The notes under the pieces were generated by a model. The model was not told where the DNA came from, did not search any database, and saw only the letters and a list, made by a program, of their open reading frames with translations. A DNA stretch of 5,262 nucleotides from Acidimicrobiia bacterium. GTDB taxonomy: Bacteria; Actinomycetota; Acidimicrobiia; IMCC26256; PALSA-555. The position numbers were made by a program, and so were the translations under genes. Location: NCBI GenBank assembly GCA_022865365.1, contig JALHSW010000114.1, positions 1 through 5,262 on the forward strand, in the 5' to 3' direction. Shown here in pieces: positions 1 to 5,013 of the stretch (position 1 is the stretch's first letter; each line of letters starts with the position of its first letter).

Positions 1-40
1 CTCAGACGGGGTCCACCGCAAGCATGTACGGTCGACGTGT

Positions 41-57
41 CGGGCGCTTTCGCCAGT
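41..57 (+). repeat. 17-nt direct repeat, left copy
   Basis: CGGGCGCTTTCGCCAGT matches 4589-4605 at 16 of 17 positions. A shared TCGAC 4 nt before it extends the similarity to 22 of 26. Confidence 0.5.
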
Positions 58-170
58 CAAGAATCCAGTCAAGAAACACCCCGATACTGGACGGACGGGC
101 CGACACCAGCCGGACCGAAACCGCAGGTCACAGCACTGCGCAGCACCAGGCGAACACCCCCGACGTGATC

Positions 171-210
171 GACACGGAAGGGGTCAGAGGTTCAAATCCT
201 CTATCGCCCA
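171..210 (+). pseudogene. 3' half of a tRNA gene, best fit tRNA-Val(GAC); probable attachment-site remnant
   Basis: The 40 nt fit standard tRNA positions 34-73 without gaps: anticodon GAC, A37, C38, 3' anticodon strand GGAAG, five-base variable loop GGGTC, T stem AGAGG/CCTCT closing the loop TTCAAAT, 3' acceptor strand ATCGCCC and discriminator A73. Bases 5' of the anticodon (GTGATC) do not pair with GGAAG. No GGGCGAT acceptor strand or D-arm TAGCTCAG-like sequence lies upstream, so this is not a functional gene. A break exactly at the anticodon loop is typical of tyrosine-recombinase integration into tRNA genes. That the source is tRNA-Val is inferred from GAC plus A37/A73. Confidence 0.75.
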
Positions 211-221
211 CTACGAAACCC

Positions 222-236
222 CAGGTCAGAGGCCTG
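222..236. other. Small hairpin carrying a third GGTCAGAGG copy
   Basis: CAGGTC and GGCCTG form a six-pair stem (one G-T wobble) around the loop AGA. It sits 12 nt after the tRNA fragment and contains the same GGTCAGAGG found in the fragment (182-190). There is no T-run, so an intrinsic terminator is unlikely. Confidence 0.35.
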
Positions 237-420
237 CGGCAAACGTCGTCGCGTGGAACTCGGCCATGGCGTCCGACCCTGTGCGTGGTCGCGGGCATGT
301 TCGCGGCGTTCCTCGGCGGGGGTCGGACTCAGTCGCCTGTCGTTCCTCAACGCGGCCCGGTGGCGCCAGTCCGGCGAACACACTGAGCCGTGACCGGGCC
401 GCGGTTCCGCTGACGCGCGG

Positions 421-2775
421 TCAGTCCTTGGCGAACCACGCGGCGACGGTCGCTGCCGGGTCGACGAACTTCTCGCCCGAGACGTCGACGATGACCCTGT
501 CGATCGTCCCCCCGGTGAAGCGGAAGGGCGCGGTGTACTCGGGGGTCACCGGCGACGCGCTGTCGCGGCCCACGCAGATGCCGTCACCGATGACGCAGAA
601 GTACCCGGGCTGGGTCGTGATCTCCGACTGACCCACCTTGTCGCCGTCGACGTAGAGGGTCGCGGTGCCGGTGAACCCGGGCAGCGCGGGGTCGGTGCTC
701 GCACCCTTCGAGTCGAAGGCGACGGTCAGGGCGTGCTGTCCCGACGAGAGCTCGCGGTCGGCGACGATGTCCTGGAAGTGCGACCCGAGCCAGTTGAACG
801 TGTAGCGGAGCTTCTTGTCCTTGACGTAGAGGCTGTGGCCGCCGGCGACGCCGCCGTGTGCGTAGAGCACGCCCTCGGCGTCGGCCGAGTCCAGCTGCAC
901 CGATGCGGCGATCGTGTAGGAGCGTCCGTTGATCGCGACGCCGGCCGACTCCGGCACGTCGGCGATCCCGGGGTAGTAGGTGTAGCGGGTCCGGTCGGGC
1001 CCGCCCTTGGGACGCTCGGCGAGGACCTGCTCGAGCGCGGACCGGTCGTCGAGCGGGAACCCTTGGTAGATCCCCGCGTAGTAGAACCAGAGGGCCTTGA
1101 GCGTCTCGAGCCGCTCGGGTTCCTGCGCGGCGAGGTTCTTGGTCTGGGAGCGGTCGTGCTCGAGGTCGTAGAGCTCCCACTCGTCGGCCATGAAGTTTCC
1201 CCAGCCCGACAGCGGCGGGTGGACCGTCGTCGCGAGCCAGCCGTCGTGGTACAGGGAGCGGTTCCCGAGCATCGTGTAGAACTGCGTGCGCTTGCCGGGG
1301 GCCTTCGGGTCGGTCAGCGCCGCCGCGAAGCTCTCACCCTCGATGGGGCTCTGCACGTAGCCGTTGATCACCTCGGGGGGCTCGATGCCGAGCAGCGAGT
1401 AGATCGTGGGGACGATGTCGACGGCGTGCACGTACTGGTGGCGCACGTCCTTGGACGCCTTGATCTGCTTGGGCCAGGCGACGAACATCATGTCGGAGAC
1501 GCCGCCTTCGTAGCCGGCCCAGCGCTTCCAGTATGGGAACGGCGTGTCGAACGCCCACGCCCAGCCCGTGTTGTAGTGGTTGTACGCCTTCGGCGTGCCG
1601 AGCTCGTCGATGTGGGGCAGCGTGCGCTCGGTCGTCGAGGGCACGCCGTTGAAGAACTCCCACTCGTTGAACGTGCCGTTGGGGCCGCCTTCACCGCTGG
1701 CACCGTTGTCGGACATGACGATGATGATCGTGTTCTCGAGCTGATCCGACTCCTCGAGGTAGTCGAGGACCCGCCCGATCCGGTCGTCGTAGTAGGAGAT
1801 GTAGCCCGCGAACACCTCGGCCATGCGCGCGAAGAGCCGCTGCTCGTCGGCGCTGCACGAGTCCCACGGCCGCACGGTGTCGAGCTGGGGCCAGGGCTGG
1901 CCACCGGGTCCCGTGCGCTCCGGCTCACCGTGCGGGTTGATCGGGGAGAGCTCGGTGTCGGCGGGCAGGAGCCCGAGCTCCTGCTGCTTGGCGAGGATCC
2001 CGGCCCGGATCGCTTCGTAACCCTGGTCGAACTTCCCCTTGTACTTGTCGGCCCACTCGAGCGGCACCTGATGCGGCGCATGGCCGGCCTGGGGTGCGAG
2101 GTACATGAAGAACGGCTTGTCGGGGTCGATCACCTTCGCGTCGCGGATGAACTCGATCGCCTTGTCCGCCATGTCGTCGGCCAGGTGGTAACCGTCCTCC
2201 GGCGTCCCCGGGGGATCGATCTGGTGGTTGTCGTGCACCAGGTCGGGGTACCAGTTGTTGGTCTCGCCACCGAGCCAGCCGTAGAAGCGCTCGAACCCGC
2301 GTCCGAGCGGCCACCGCCCCTTGTACGCGGCCAGGTTGCATTCCTCACCCGGCGTGAGGTGCCACTTGCCGACGCAGTACGTGTTGTAGCCCTGCTCGGC
2401 GAGGACCTCGGAGACGAACCCGTTCTCGAACGGGATCCGGGTCGAGATCCCCGGGAACCCCGACGCGAACTCCGCGATCGTCGCCATCCCGTTACTGGTG
2501 GCGTTCCGGCCGGTGAGCAGCGACGCGCGCGTCGGCGAGCACAGCGCCGTGGTGTGGAAGTTCGAGAACGTCACCCCCATGTCGGCGATGCGCCGCATGT
2601 TCGGCGTCTCGACCGGACCGCCGAACATGTCCATCGTGGCGTAGCCGAGGTCGTCCCACGCGAGGAACAACACGTTCGGCGCACCCTCAGGTGCCTTCGG
2701 CGGGAGATACGGCGCCCAATCCGGTGTCGAGTCTCGGATGTCGAGCTCGATCTTGCCCTGGAAACTCGCTGGCAT
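421..2775 (-). CDS. Arylsulfatase (type I, formylglycine-dependent, AtsA/AtsD-like)
   Basis: Hydrolyses sulfate esters; the natural substrate is unknown. The 784-aa protein has the whole type I sulfatase active site: metal ligands D41-D42, the CSPTR signature at residues 79-83 (C79 is the residue converted to formylglycine), GKWH at 136-139, H232, the second metal pair D356-N357 in MSDNG, and K417 followed by YEGG (422-425). The catalytic domain covers about 33-580. Residues about 610-784 look like a LamG/concanavalin-type beta-sandwich. Length and architecture match the roughly 787-aa mycobacterial AtsA/AtsD group. No signal peptide is visible, so the protein is probably cytoplasmic. I chose the ATG at 2775 because GGTGAGGAG precedes it by about 6 nt; the frame stays open to 2841, but that extension is unconvincing. 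A formylglycine-generating enzyme is required and is absent from the window. A long antisense frame over the gene is a GC artefact. Confidence 0.95.
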   Translation of the reverse strand: MPASFQGKIELDIRDSTPDWAPYLPPKAPEGAPNVLFLAWDDLGYATMDMFGGPVETPNMRRIADMGVTFSNFHTTALCSPTRASLLTGRNATSNGMATIAEFASGFPGISTRIPFENGFVSEVLAEQGYNTYCVGKWHLTPGEECNLAAYKGRWPLGRGFERFYGWLGGETNNWYPDLVHDNHQIDPPGTPEDGYHLADDMADKAIEFIRDAKVIDPDKPFFMYLAPQAGHAPHQVPLEWADKYKGKFDQGYEAIRAGILAKQQELGLLPADTELSPINPHGEPERTGPGGQPWPQLDTVRPWDSCSADEQRLFARMAEVFAGYISYYDDRIGRVLDYLEESDQLENTIIIVMSDNGASGEGGPNGTFNEWEFFNGVPSTTERTLPHIDELGTPKAYNHYNTGWAWAFDTPFPYWKRWAGYEGGVSDMMFVAWPKQIKASKDVRHQYVHAVDIVPTIYSLLGIEPPEVINGYVQSPIEGESFAAALTDPKAPGKRTQFYTMLGNRSLYHDGWLATTVHPPLSGWGNFMADEWELYDLEHDRSQTKNLAAQEPERLETLKALWFYYAGIYQGFPLDDRSALEQVLAERPKGGPDRTRYTYYPGIADVPESAGVAINGRSYTIAASVQLDSADAEGVLYAHGGVAGGHSLYVKDKKLRYTFNWLGSHFQDIVADRELSSGQHALTVAFDSKGASTDPALPGFTGTATLYVDGDKVGQSEITTQPGYFCVIGDGICVGRDSASPVTPEYTAPFRFTGGTIDRVIVDVSGEKFVDPAATVAAWFAKD

Positions 2776-2781
2776 TGCGTG

Positions 2782-2787
2782 CTCCTC
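2782..2787 (-). promoter_or_regulatory. Shine-Dalgarno site that sets the sulfatase start
   Basis: Read on the minus strand, TGAGGAG is followed by CACGCA and then ATG. This strong site decides the start at 2775 over upstream in-frame ATG codons at 2811 and 2841. Confidence 0.75.
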
Positions 2788-2844
2788 ACCCGATGACCGG
2801 CTACGCCACATGAGCGGATGCAGTGCTGCACTCGCCTTCACGGG

Positions 2845-2850
2845 ACACTA
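2845..2850 (-). promoter_or_regulatory. Possible -10 element for the sulfatase
   Basis: On the minus strand this reads TAGTGT, fitting the TANNNT pattern of actinobacterial housekeeping promoters. It would give a leader of roughly 60 nt. No good -35 box lies 16-18 nt upstream. A short inverted repeat (CCGAC-5-GTCGG, 2851-2865) lies in the would-be spacer and another (AGTGC-T-GCACT, 2822-2832) just downstream. Weak evidence. Confidence 0.25.
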
Positions 2851-2995
2851 CCGACTGCCCGTCGGCGTCGGACAGGGCCCAAGGACCCTGCGCGGCTACC
2901 GAGTTCGCGCTTCGGGACTAATGGCCCTGGAACGTGGCGACCCATGTGGCTTGATGTAGACATACCTACGAGTTGTTTCGGGAAGGAAGATCACC

Positions 2996-3199
2996 ATGCT
3001 GGCAATCTCAACTGGTCTAACGATAGGAGTCATCGCCTTCGCGATCATCTGGATCGCACTGGCGTTCTGGCCGGCTCGGGTGGCCGGCCGCAAGGGCCAT
3101 TCATTCTTCGGCTACTTCGTGTTGAGCCTCATCTTCTTCCCGTTGGCGATCATCCTCGCCTACGCGGTGGATGACCGTACGCGCACCGTGACCGCCTGA
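2996..3199 (+). CDS. Small two-TM membrane protein of unknown function
   Basis: This 67-aa protein is mostly membrane. TM1 spans about residues 5-25 and TM2 about 38-57. The short loop between them (R28, R32, K33) is basic and therefore probably cytoplasmic, which would place both termini outside. The tail after D59-D60 is short and polar. The start at ATG 2996 is well supported: GGAAGGAAG ends 6 nt upstream. It is the first gene of a same-strand cluster, with the DUF6325 gene 31 nt after its stop. I do not assign a family. The stretch around K33-G34 to A55 resembles many unrelated small two-TM proteins. A helper or anchoring role for its neighbours is conjecture from position only. Confidence 0.8.
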   Translation: MLAISTGLTIGVIAFAIIWIALAFWPARVAGRKGHSFFGYFVLSLIFFPLAIILAYAVDDRTRTVTA

Positions 3200-3230
3200 C
3201 GGCAACTTCCTACTCGAGAAAGAGGGATTC

Positions 3231-3671
3231 ATGACCGCTGACCCGATCGATGAGTTGGGGCCGGTCGACTACCTGGTGGTCGAGTTCCCGGCCGGGGCGA
3301 GTCATTTCAGCGGTGAGGTGGCCGGTGAGCTCGCGGCCTTGGTCGAAGCCGGGACCATCCGGGTGCTCGACGTGCTGATCCTCGCCAAGGACGCCGACGG
3401 TTCGGTCGAGGCCATGGAGATCGACGACTTCGATGCGCTCGACGAGCTGCGAGTGATCGAGACCGAGATCGCGGAGATCCTCGCCGAAGAAGACGTCGAG
3501 CATCTCGCCGCGGCGATGGAGCCGGGCAGCGTGGCCGGCGTGGTCGTCTGGGAGAACACCTGGGCCGCGCCGTTCGCGTCTGCGGCACGCCGAGCCGGCG
3601 GCCAGCTCATTGCCAGCGGCCGCATCCCCATCCAAGCCATCGTCGCTTCGCTCGAGGCCGACGAAGCCTGA
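3231..3671 (+). CDS. DUF6325 family protein
   Basis: The 146-aa protein has the features I associate with DUF6325: an N-terminal GPVDYLVVEFP block (10-20), IRVLDVLILAKDADGSVEA (43-61), an acidic middle (62-90), then EPGS (97-100), VWENTWAAPF (106-115) and the C-terminal SGRIPIQAIVASLEA block (129-143). Function is unknown. The protein is soluble, acidic and lacks a signal peptide or TM helix, so it is presumably cytoplasmic. No catalytic motif is evident. ATG 3231 follows AGAGGG with a 4-nt gap. The stop is 15 nt before the next start. Family members often lie, as here, beside very small membrane-type or SHOCT-type genes; that statement is from memory and not checked. Confidence 0.9.
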   Translation: MTADPIDELGPVDYLVVEFPAGASHFSGEVAGELAALVEAGTIRVLDVLILAKDADGSVEAMEIDDFDALDELRVIETEIAEILAEEDVEHLAAAMEPGSVAGVVVWENTWAAPFASAARRAGGQLIASGRIPIQAIVASLEADEA

Positions 3672-3686
3672 CCGAAGGAGCCTGAT

Positions 3687-3836
3687 ATGCCACTGCGACC
3701 TGCACGAGCCGCTCGACGCGGCGTCGTCGGTGCCCCGGTAGCGCGCACTGCTGCCGTCGTCGGCACCGCCGTCGTCGTCTCCCACGGTGTCGACCGCCGC
3801 CAAGACCGCCGCGAAGACCGCCGCGACCGCCGTTAG
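3687..3836 (+). CDS. 49-aa arginine-rich protein with one hydrophobic segment
   Basis: ATG 3687 is preceded by a near-ideal GAAGGAG (3674-3680) six nt upstream, and the start lies 15 nt after the DUF6325 stop, so I regard this short frame as real. Residues 1-12 are basic (MPLRPARAARRG), residues about 13-32 are small and hydrophobic, and the tail is a run of DRR units (36-49) ending in TAG. In related clusters the gene at this place, as I recall, starts in the same way but goes on to a longer tail with a SHOCT motif; here that tail is missing. It may be a genuine short form or a truncated one. The DRR tail is encoded by a tandem repeat and overlaps a frame that leads into the next gene. Confidence 0.65.
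   Translation: MPLRPARAARRGVVGAPVARTAAVVGTAVVVSHGVDRRQDRREDRRDRR
3792..3833 (+). repeat. Tandem repeat encoding the DRR tail
   Basis: Two 12-nt units (GACCGCCGCCAA, GACCGCCGCGAA) are followed by two 9-nt units (GACCGCCGC, GACCGCCGT), which encode DRRQ, DRRE, DRR and DRR. Such a repeat is prone to slippage. Confidence 0.8.
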
Positions 3837-3864
3837 GCGCGACGCGAGGGAGCGGGACGAAGCG

Positions 3865-4563
3865 ATGACTTCGGACTCCACGAGCGACACGTCGGCCGCC
3901 TCGCGGGACGGTGAGCGTGTCGAAGGCACGCGGCGGCGGCTGCAGAGTCCCGAGCGGTTGGTCGCGTTGAGTGATGGCGTGTTTGCCATCATCCTCACGC
4001 TCCTGGTCCTCGAGATCGCGGTCCCGCCCAACCTGTCGCACGACTCGTTGGGGCAGGTCCTCGAGGAGCTCAGGCCCACGGCCGTCGCCTGGGTGATCAG
4101 CTTCCTGATCACCGGCATGTACTGGGTCTCACATCGTGATCTCTTCGCCAGGGTCCGCGTCGTGAACCGTGATCTGGTCTGGCTGAACCTGCTGTTCTTG
4201 CTGCCGGCCAGCCTCATCCCATTCGCGGCGTCGCTGCTCGGGGAGTACCCGGACGAGGCCAAGGCGCTGCAGATCTACGGGGTCGTGATGATCGCGGTCG
4301 CGATCATGCGACTCGTCATGTTCCGGTACGTGGTCCGACGTCCCGCTCTGCTGTTCGCTGACGAGGTCGGCGAGCACCGGGCGATCGGGTTCGCCCTCGG
4401 GGCGATCCCCATCGTCGTCTACGGGATCGCAATGGTCGTCGCCGAGGTTCGGCCCTCCGTCAGCGTGTTCCTGTTCTTCTCGGTCCCGCTGCTGTACTTC
4501 CTGGCGGTCACGCTGCTGCGTGAACGCAAGGAGACTCGCGACGAAGCCGAAGAGTTCTCCTGA
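3865..4563 (+). CDS. TMEM175/DUF1211 family integral membrane protein (putative K+ channel)
   Basis: This 232-aa protein has a polar N-terminal segment (1-30) and six TM helices at about 35-54, 72-88, 104-126, 137-153, 174-194 and 198-217, the usual bacterial TMEM175 layout. The family signature RxxxFSDGVFA appears as R31-LVA-L35-S36-D37-GVFAI, with Leu in place of the usual Phe. Bacterial members form tetrameric potassium-selective leak channels whose first helix lines the pore; the function here is inferred from the family. The charged tail (218-232) is probably cytoplasmic. I chose ATG 3865, with GGGA 7 nt and GAGGGAG 12 nt upstream. The frame also has a GTG at 3787, but that extension overlaps the preceding gene and looks like its shadow. 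It ends the four-gene cluster. Confidence 0.9.
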   Translation: MTSDSTSDTSAASRDGERVEGTRRRLQSPERLVALSDGVFAIILTLLVLEIAVPPNLSHDSLGQVLEELRPTAVAWVISFLITGMYWVSHRDLFARVRVVNRDLVWLNLLFLLPASLIPFAASLLGEYPDEAKALQIYGVVMIAVAIMRLVMFRYVVRRPALLFADEVGEHRAIGFALGAIPIVVYGIAMVVAEVRPSVSVFLFFSVPLLYFLAVTLLRERKETRDEAEEFS

Positions 4564-4588
4564 GCGCGAATGGCTACGATCGACTCGC

Positions 4589-4605
4589 CGGGCGCTTTCG
4601 TCAGT
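4589..4605 (+). repeat. 17-nt direct repeat, right copy
   Basis: CGGGCGCTTTCGTCAGT is the partner of 41-57, same orientation, with one C/T difference. Like the left copy it lies upstream of a tRNA-derived GGAAGGGGTCAGAGG sequence. Confidence 0.5.
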
Positions 4606-4809
4606 TACGACCCGAGCACCGACAGCTGCCCGATTGTCGTGAGTCCGAAGTTCACCGGGTAACCGGGCACCCCGACACGTCGCTCTTCTCTGCGCCCGCG
4701 GCTGGTCGAGCAGGACCGCCACGACGAGGGCGAGCAGCTAGTCGGGGGTGAGCTGGTCGATGATGCCGGAGGGGTCGGCCGTCGCCACGATCACCTACAC
4801 GGGGCGCGG

Positions 4810-4867
4810 CGGGGTCTTGTACCCCGTTGGTACACCAACAGAACGCGGGACCGCGTCACCCGCGGTC
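4810..4867. promoter_or_regulatory. Cluster of four perfect inverted repeats
   Basis: Four uninterrupted inverted repeats lie almost end to end: CGGGGT-5-ACCCCG (4810-4826), GTTGGT-2-ACCAAC (4826-4839), ACGCGG-2-CCGCGT (4843-4856) and GACCGCG-5-CGCGGTC (4849-4867). The third and fourth overlap, so as RNA they would be mutually exclusive. The second and third are operator-like (short spacer, two-fold symmetry). Role unknown: candidate operators, an attenuator or recombinase-binding sites. Confidence 0.45.
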
Positions 4868-4941
4868 GTTCACGGTCATTCGGAGATGGGTCCTGACCTG
4901 CACATTCGCGCGTCGCTCCTGGTCACGAAGTCGGCCGGTAC

Positions 4942-4967
4942 TCCTTGACACAGGAAGGGGTCAGAGG
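4942..4967 (+). repeat. Degenerate second copy of the tRNA-derived sequence
   Basis: GGAAGGGGTCAGAGG at 4953-4967 is identical to 176-190. The preceding TCCTTGACAC agrees with a tRNA-Val(GAC) anticodon arm as expected, apart from one extra A (4952) between C38 and GGAAG. After the match, the T loop and acceptor strand are absent and the sequence goes on as CCCGAGG, resembling the flank of the third GGTCAGAGG copy (CCTGCGG). Confidence 0.6.
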
Positions 4968-5001
4968 CCCGAGGGTTCTTCGCGCCCGGTCGAGTTCGCA
5001 C

Positions 5002-5007
5002 TACTGT
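5002..5007 (+). promoter_or_regulatory. Candidate -10 element of a leaderless transcript
   Basis: TACTGT fits TANNNT and ends 6 nt before the GTG at 5014, the spacing expected when transcription begins at the start codon. No Shine-Dalgarno sequence precedes that codon. No clear -35 box is seen at 16-18 nt spacing. Confidence 0.4.
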
Positions 5008-5013
5008 CCGGCC

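Larger units (their letters stand above)
1..420. other. Intergenic stretch without a convincing gene
   Basis: No open frame here has a ribosome site, a recognisable domain and sensible composition together. One plus frame enters from the left edge and stays open to a TGA at 166-168; it could be the tail of an upstream gene, but it shows no domain. A 120-codon plus frame reads across the tRNA fragment, giving the RGSNPLSP string typical of false ORFs over tRNA 3' ends. Structured content is limited to the tRNA fragment (171-210), a small hairpin (222-236) and a 17-nt sequence at 41-57 that recurs at 4589-4605. No strong terminator with a T-run is seen downstream of the sulfatase stop. Confidence 0.7.
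4564..5013. other. Intergenic stretch, gene-poor, with repeats
   Basis: No convincing gene. A 30-aa frame (4570-4662) begins 6 nt after the channel stop but has no ribosome site or recognisable sequence. A 66-aa frame at 4748-4948 has no ribosome site and runs through the inverted-repeat cluster. On the minus strand, 4738-4794 reads VIVATADPSGIIDQLTPD before a stop; this could be the last trace of a decayed gene but is too short to claim. Real structure here is the 17-nt repeat at 4589-4605, the palindrome block at 4810-4867 and the tRNA-like copy at 4942-4967. Confidence 0.65.

Noticed and set aside
1..168. Possible C-terminal end of an upstream gene in frame with the left edge
   Set aside because: Open for 55 codons to a TGA at 166-168, but rich in Pro, Thr and Arg with no recognisable motif. 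It cannot be told from chance without upstream sequence.
24..386. 120-codon plus-strand frame over the left intergenic region
   Set aside because: It reads through the tRNA fragment and yields the RGSNPLSP string of spurious ORFs over tRNA 3' ends; no Shine-Dalgarno site or domain.
733..2796. Open plus-strand frame of 687 codons opposite the sulfatase
   Set aside because: It lies fully antisense to a gene with an intact catalytic signature, its translation is low-complexity Val/Arg/Leu-rich, and it has no ribosome site. Typical GC-rich shadow.
2951..2968. TTGATG and TACCTA as promoter boxes for the four-gene cluster
   Set aside because: The spacing between them is far too short and no other hexamer pairs with either at 16-18 nt, so no promoter is called.
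3787..3864. GTG-initiated N-terminal extension of the TMEM175 protein
   Set aside because: It lies inside the 49-aa gene in another frame, encodes a repetitive AKTAAKTA-like shadow of the DRR repeat, and has no ribosome site; ATG 3865 is better.
3210..4262. 350-codon minus-strand frame across the DUF6325 and channel genes
   Set aside because: Antisense to three well-supported genes, with biased composition and no domain.
4570..4662. 30-aa frame just after the channel gene
   Set aside because: Close to the previous stop and could be coupled, but no clear ribosome site, no hydrophobic or conserved-looking pattern, and part of it is the 17-nt repeat.
4129..4722. 197-codon minus-strand frame rich in Asp, Arg and Gln
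   Set aside because: Antisense to the channel gene, low complexity, no start signals.
4738..4794. Minus-strand trace VIVATADPSGIIDQLTPD ending in TAG
   Set aside because: Protein-like in look but only 18 residues with an in-frame stop just upstream. Too little to call a pseudogene.
4945..4950. Perfect TTGACA, a consensus -35 box
   Set aside because: No -10 at 16-18 nt downstream, and the bases are explained by the tRNA-Val anticodon loop copy.
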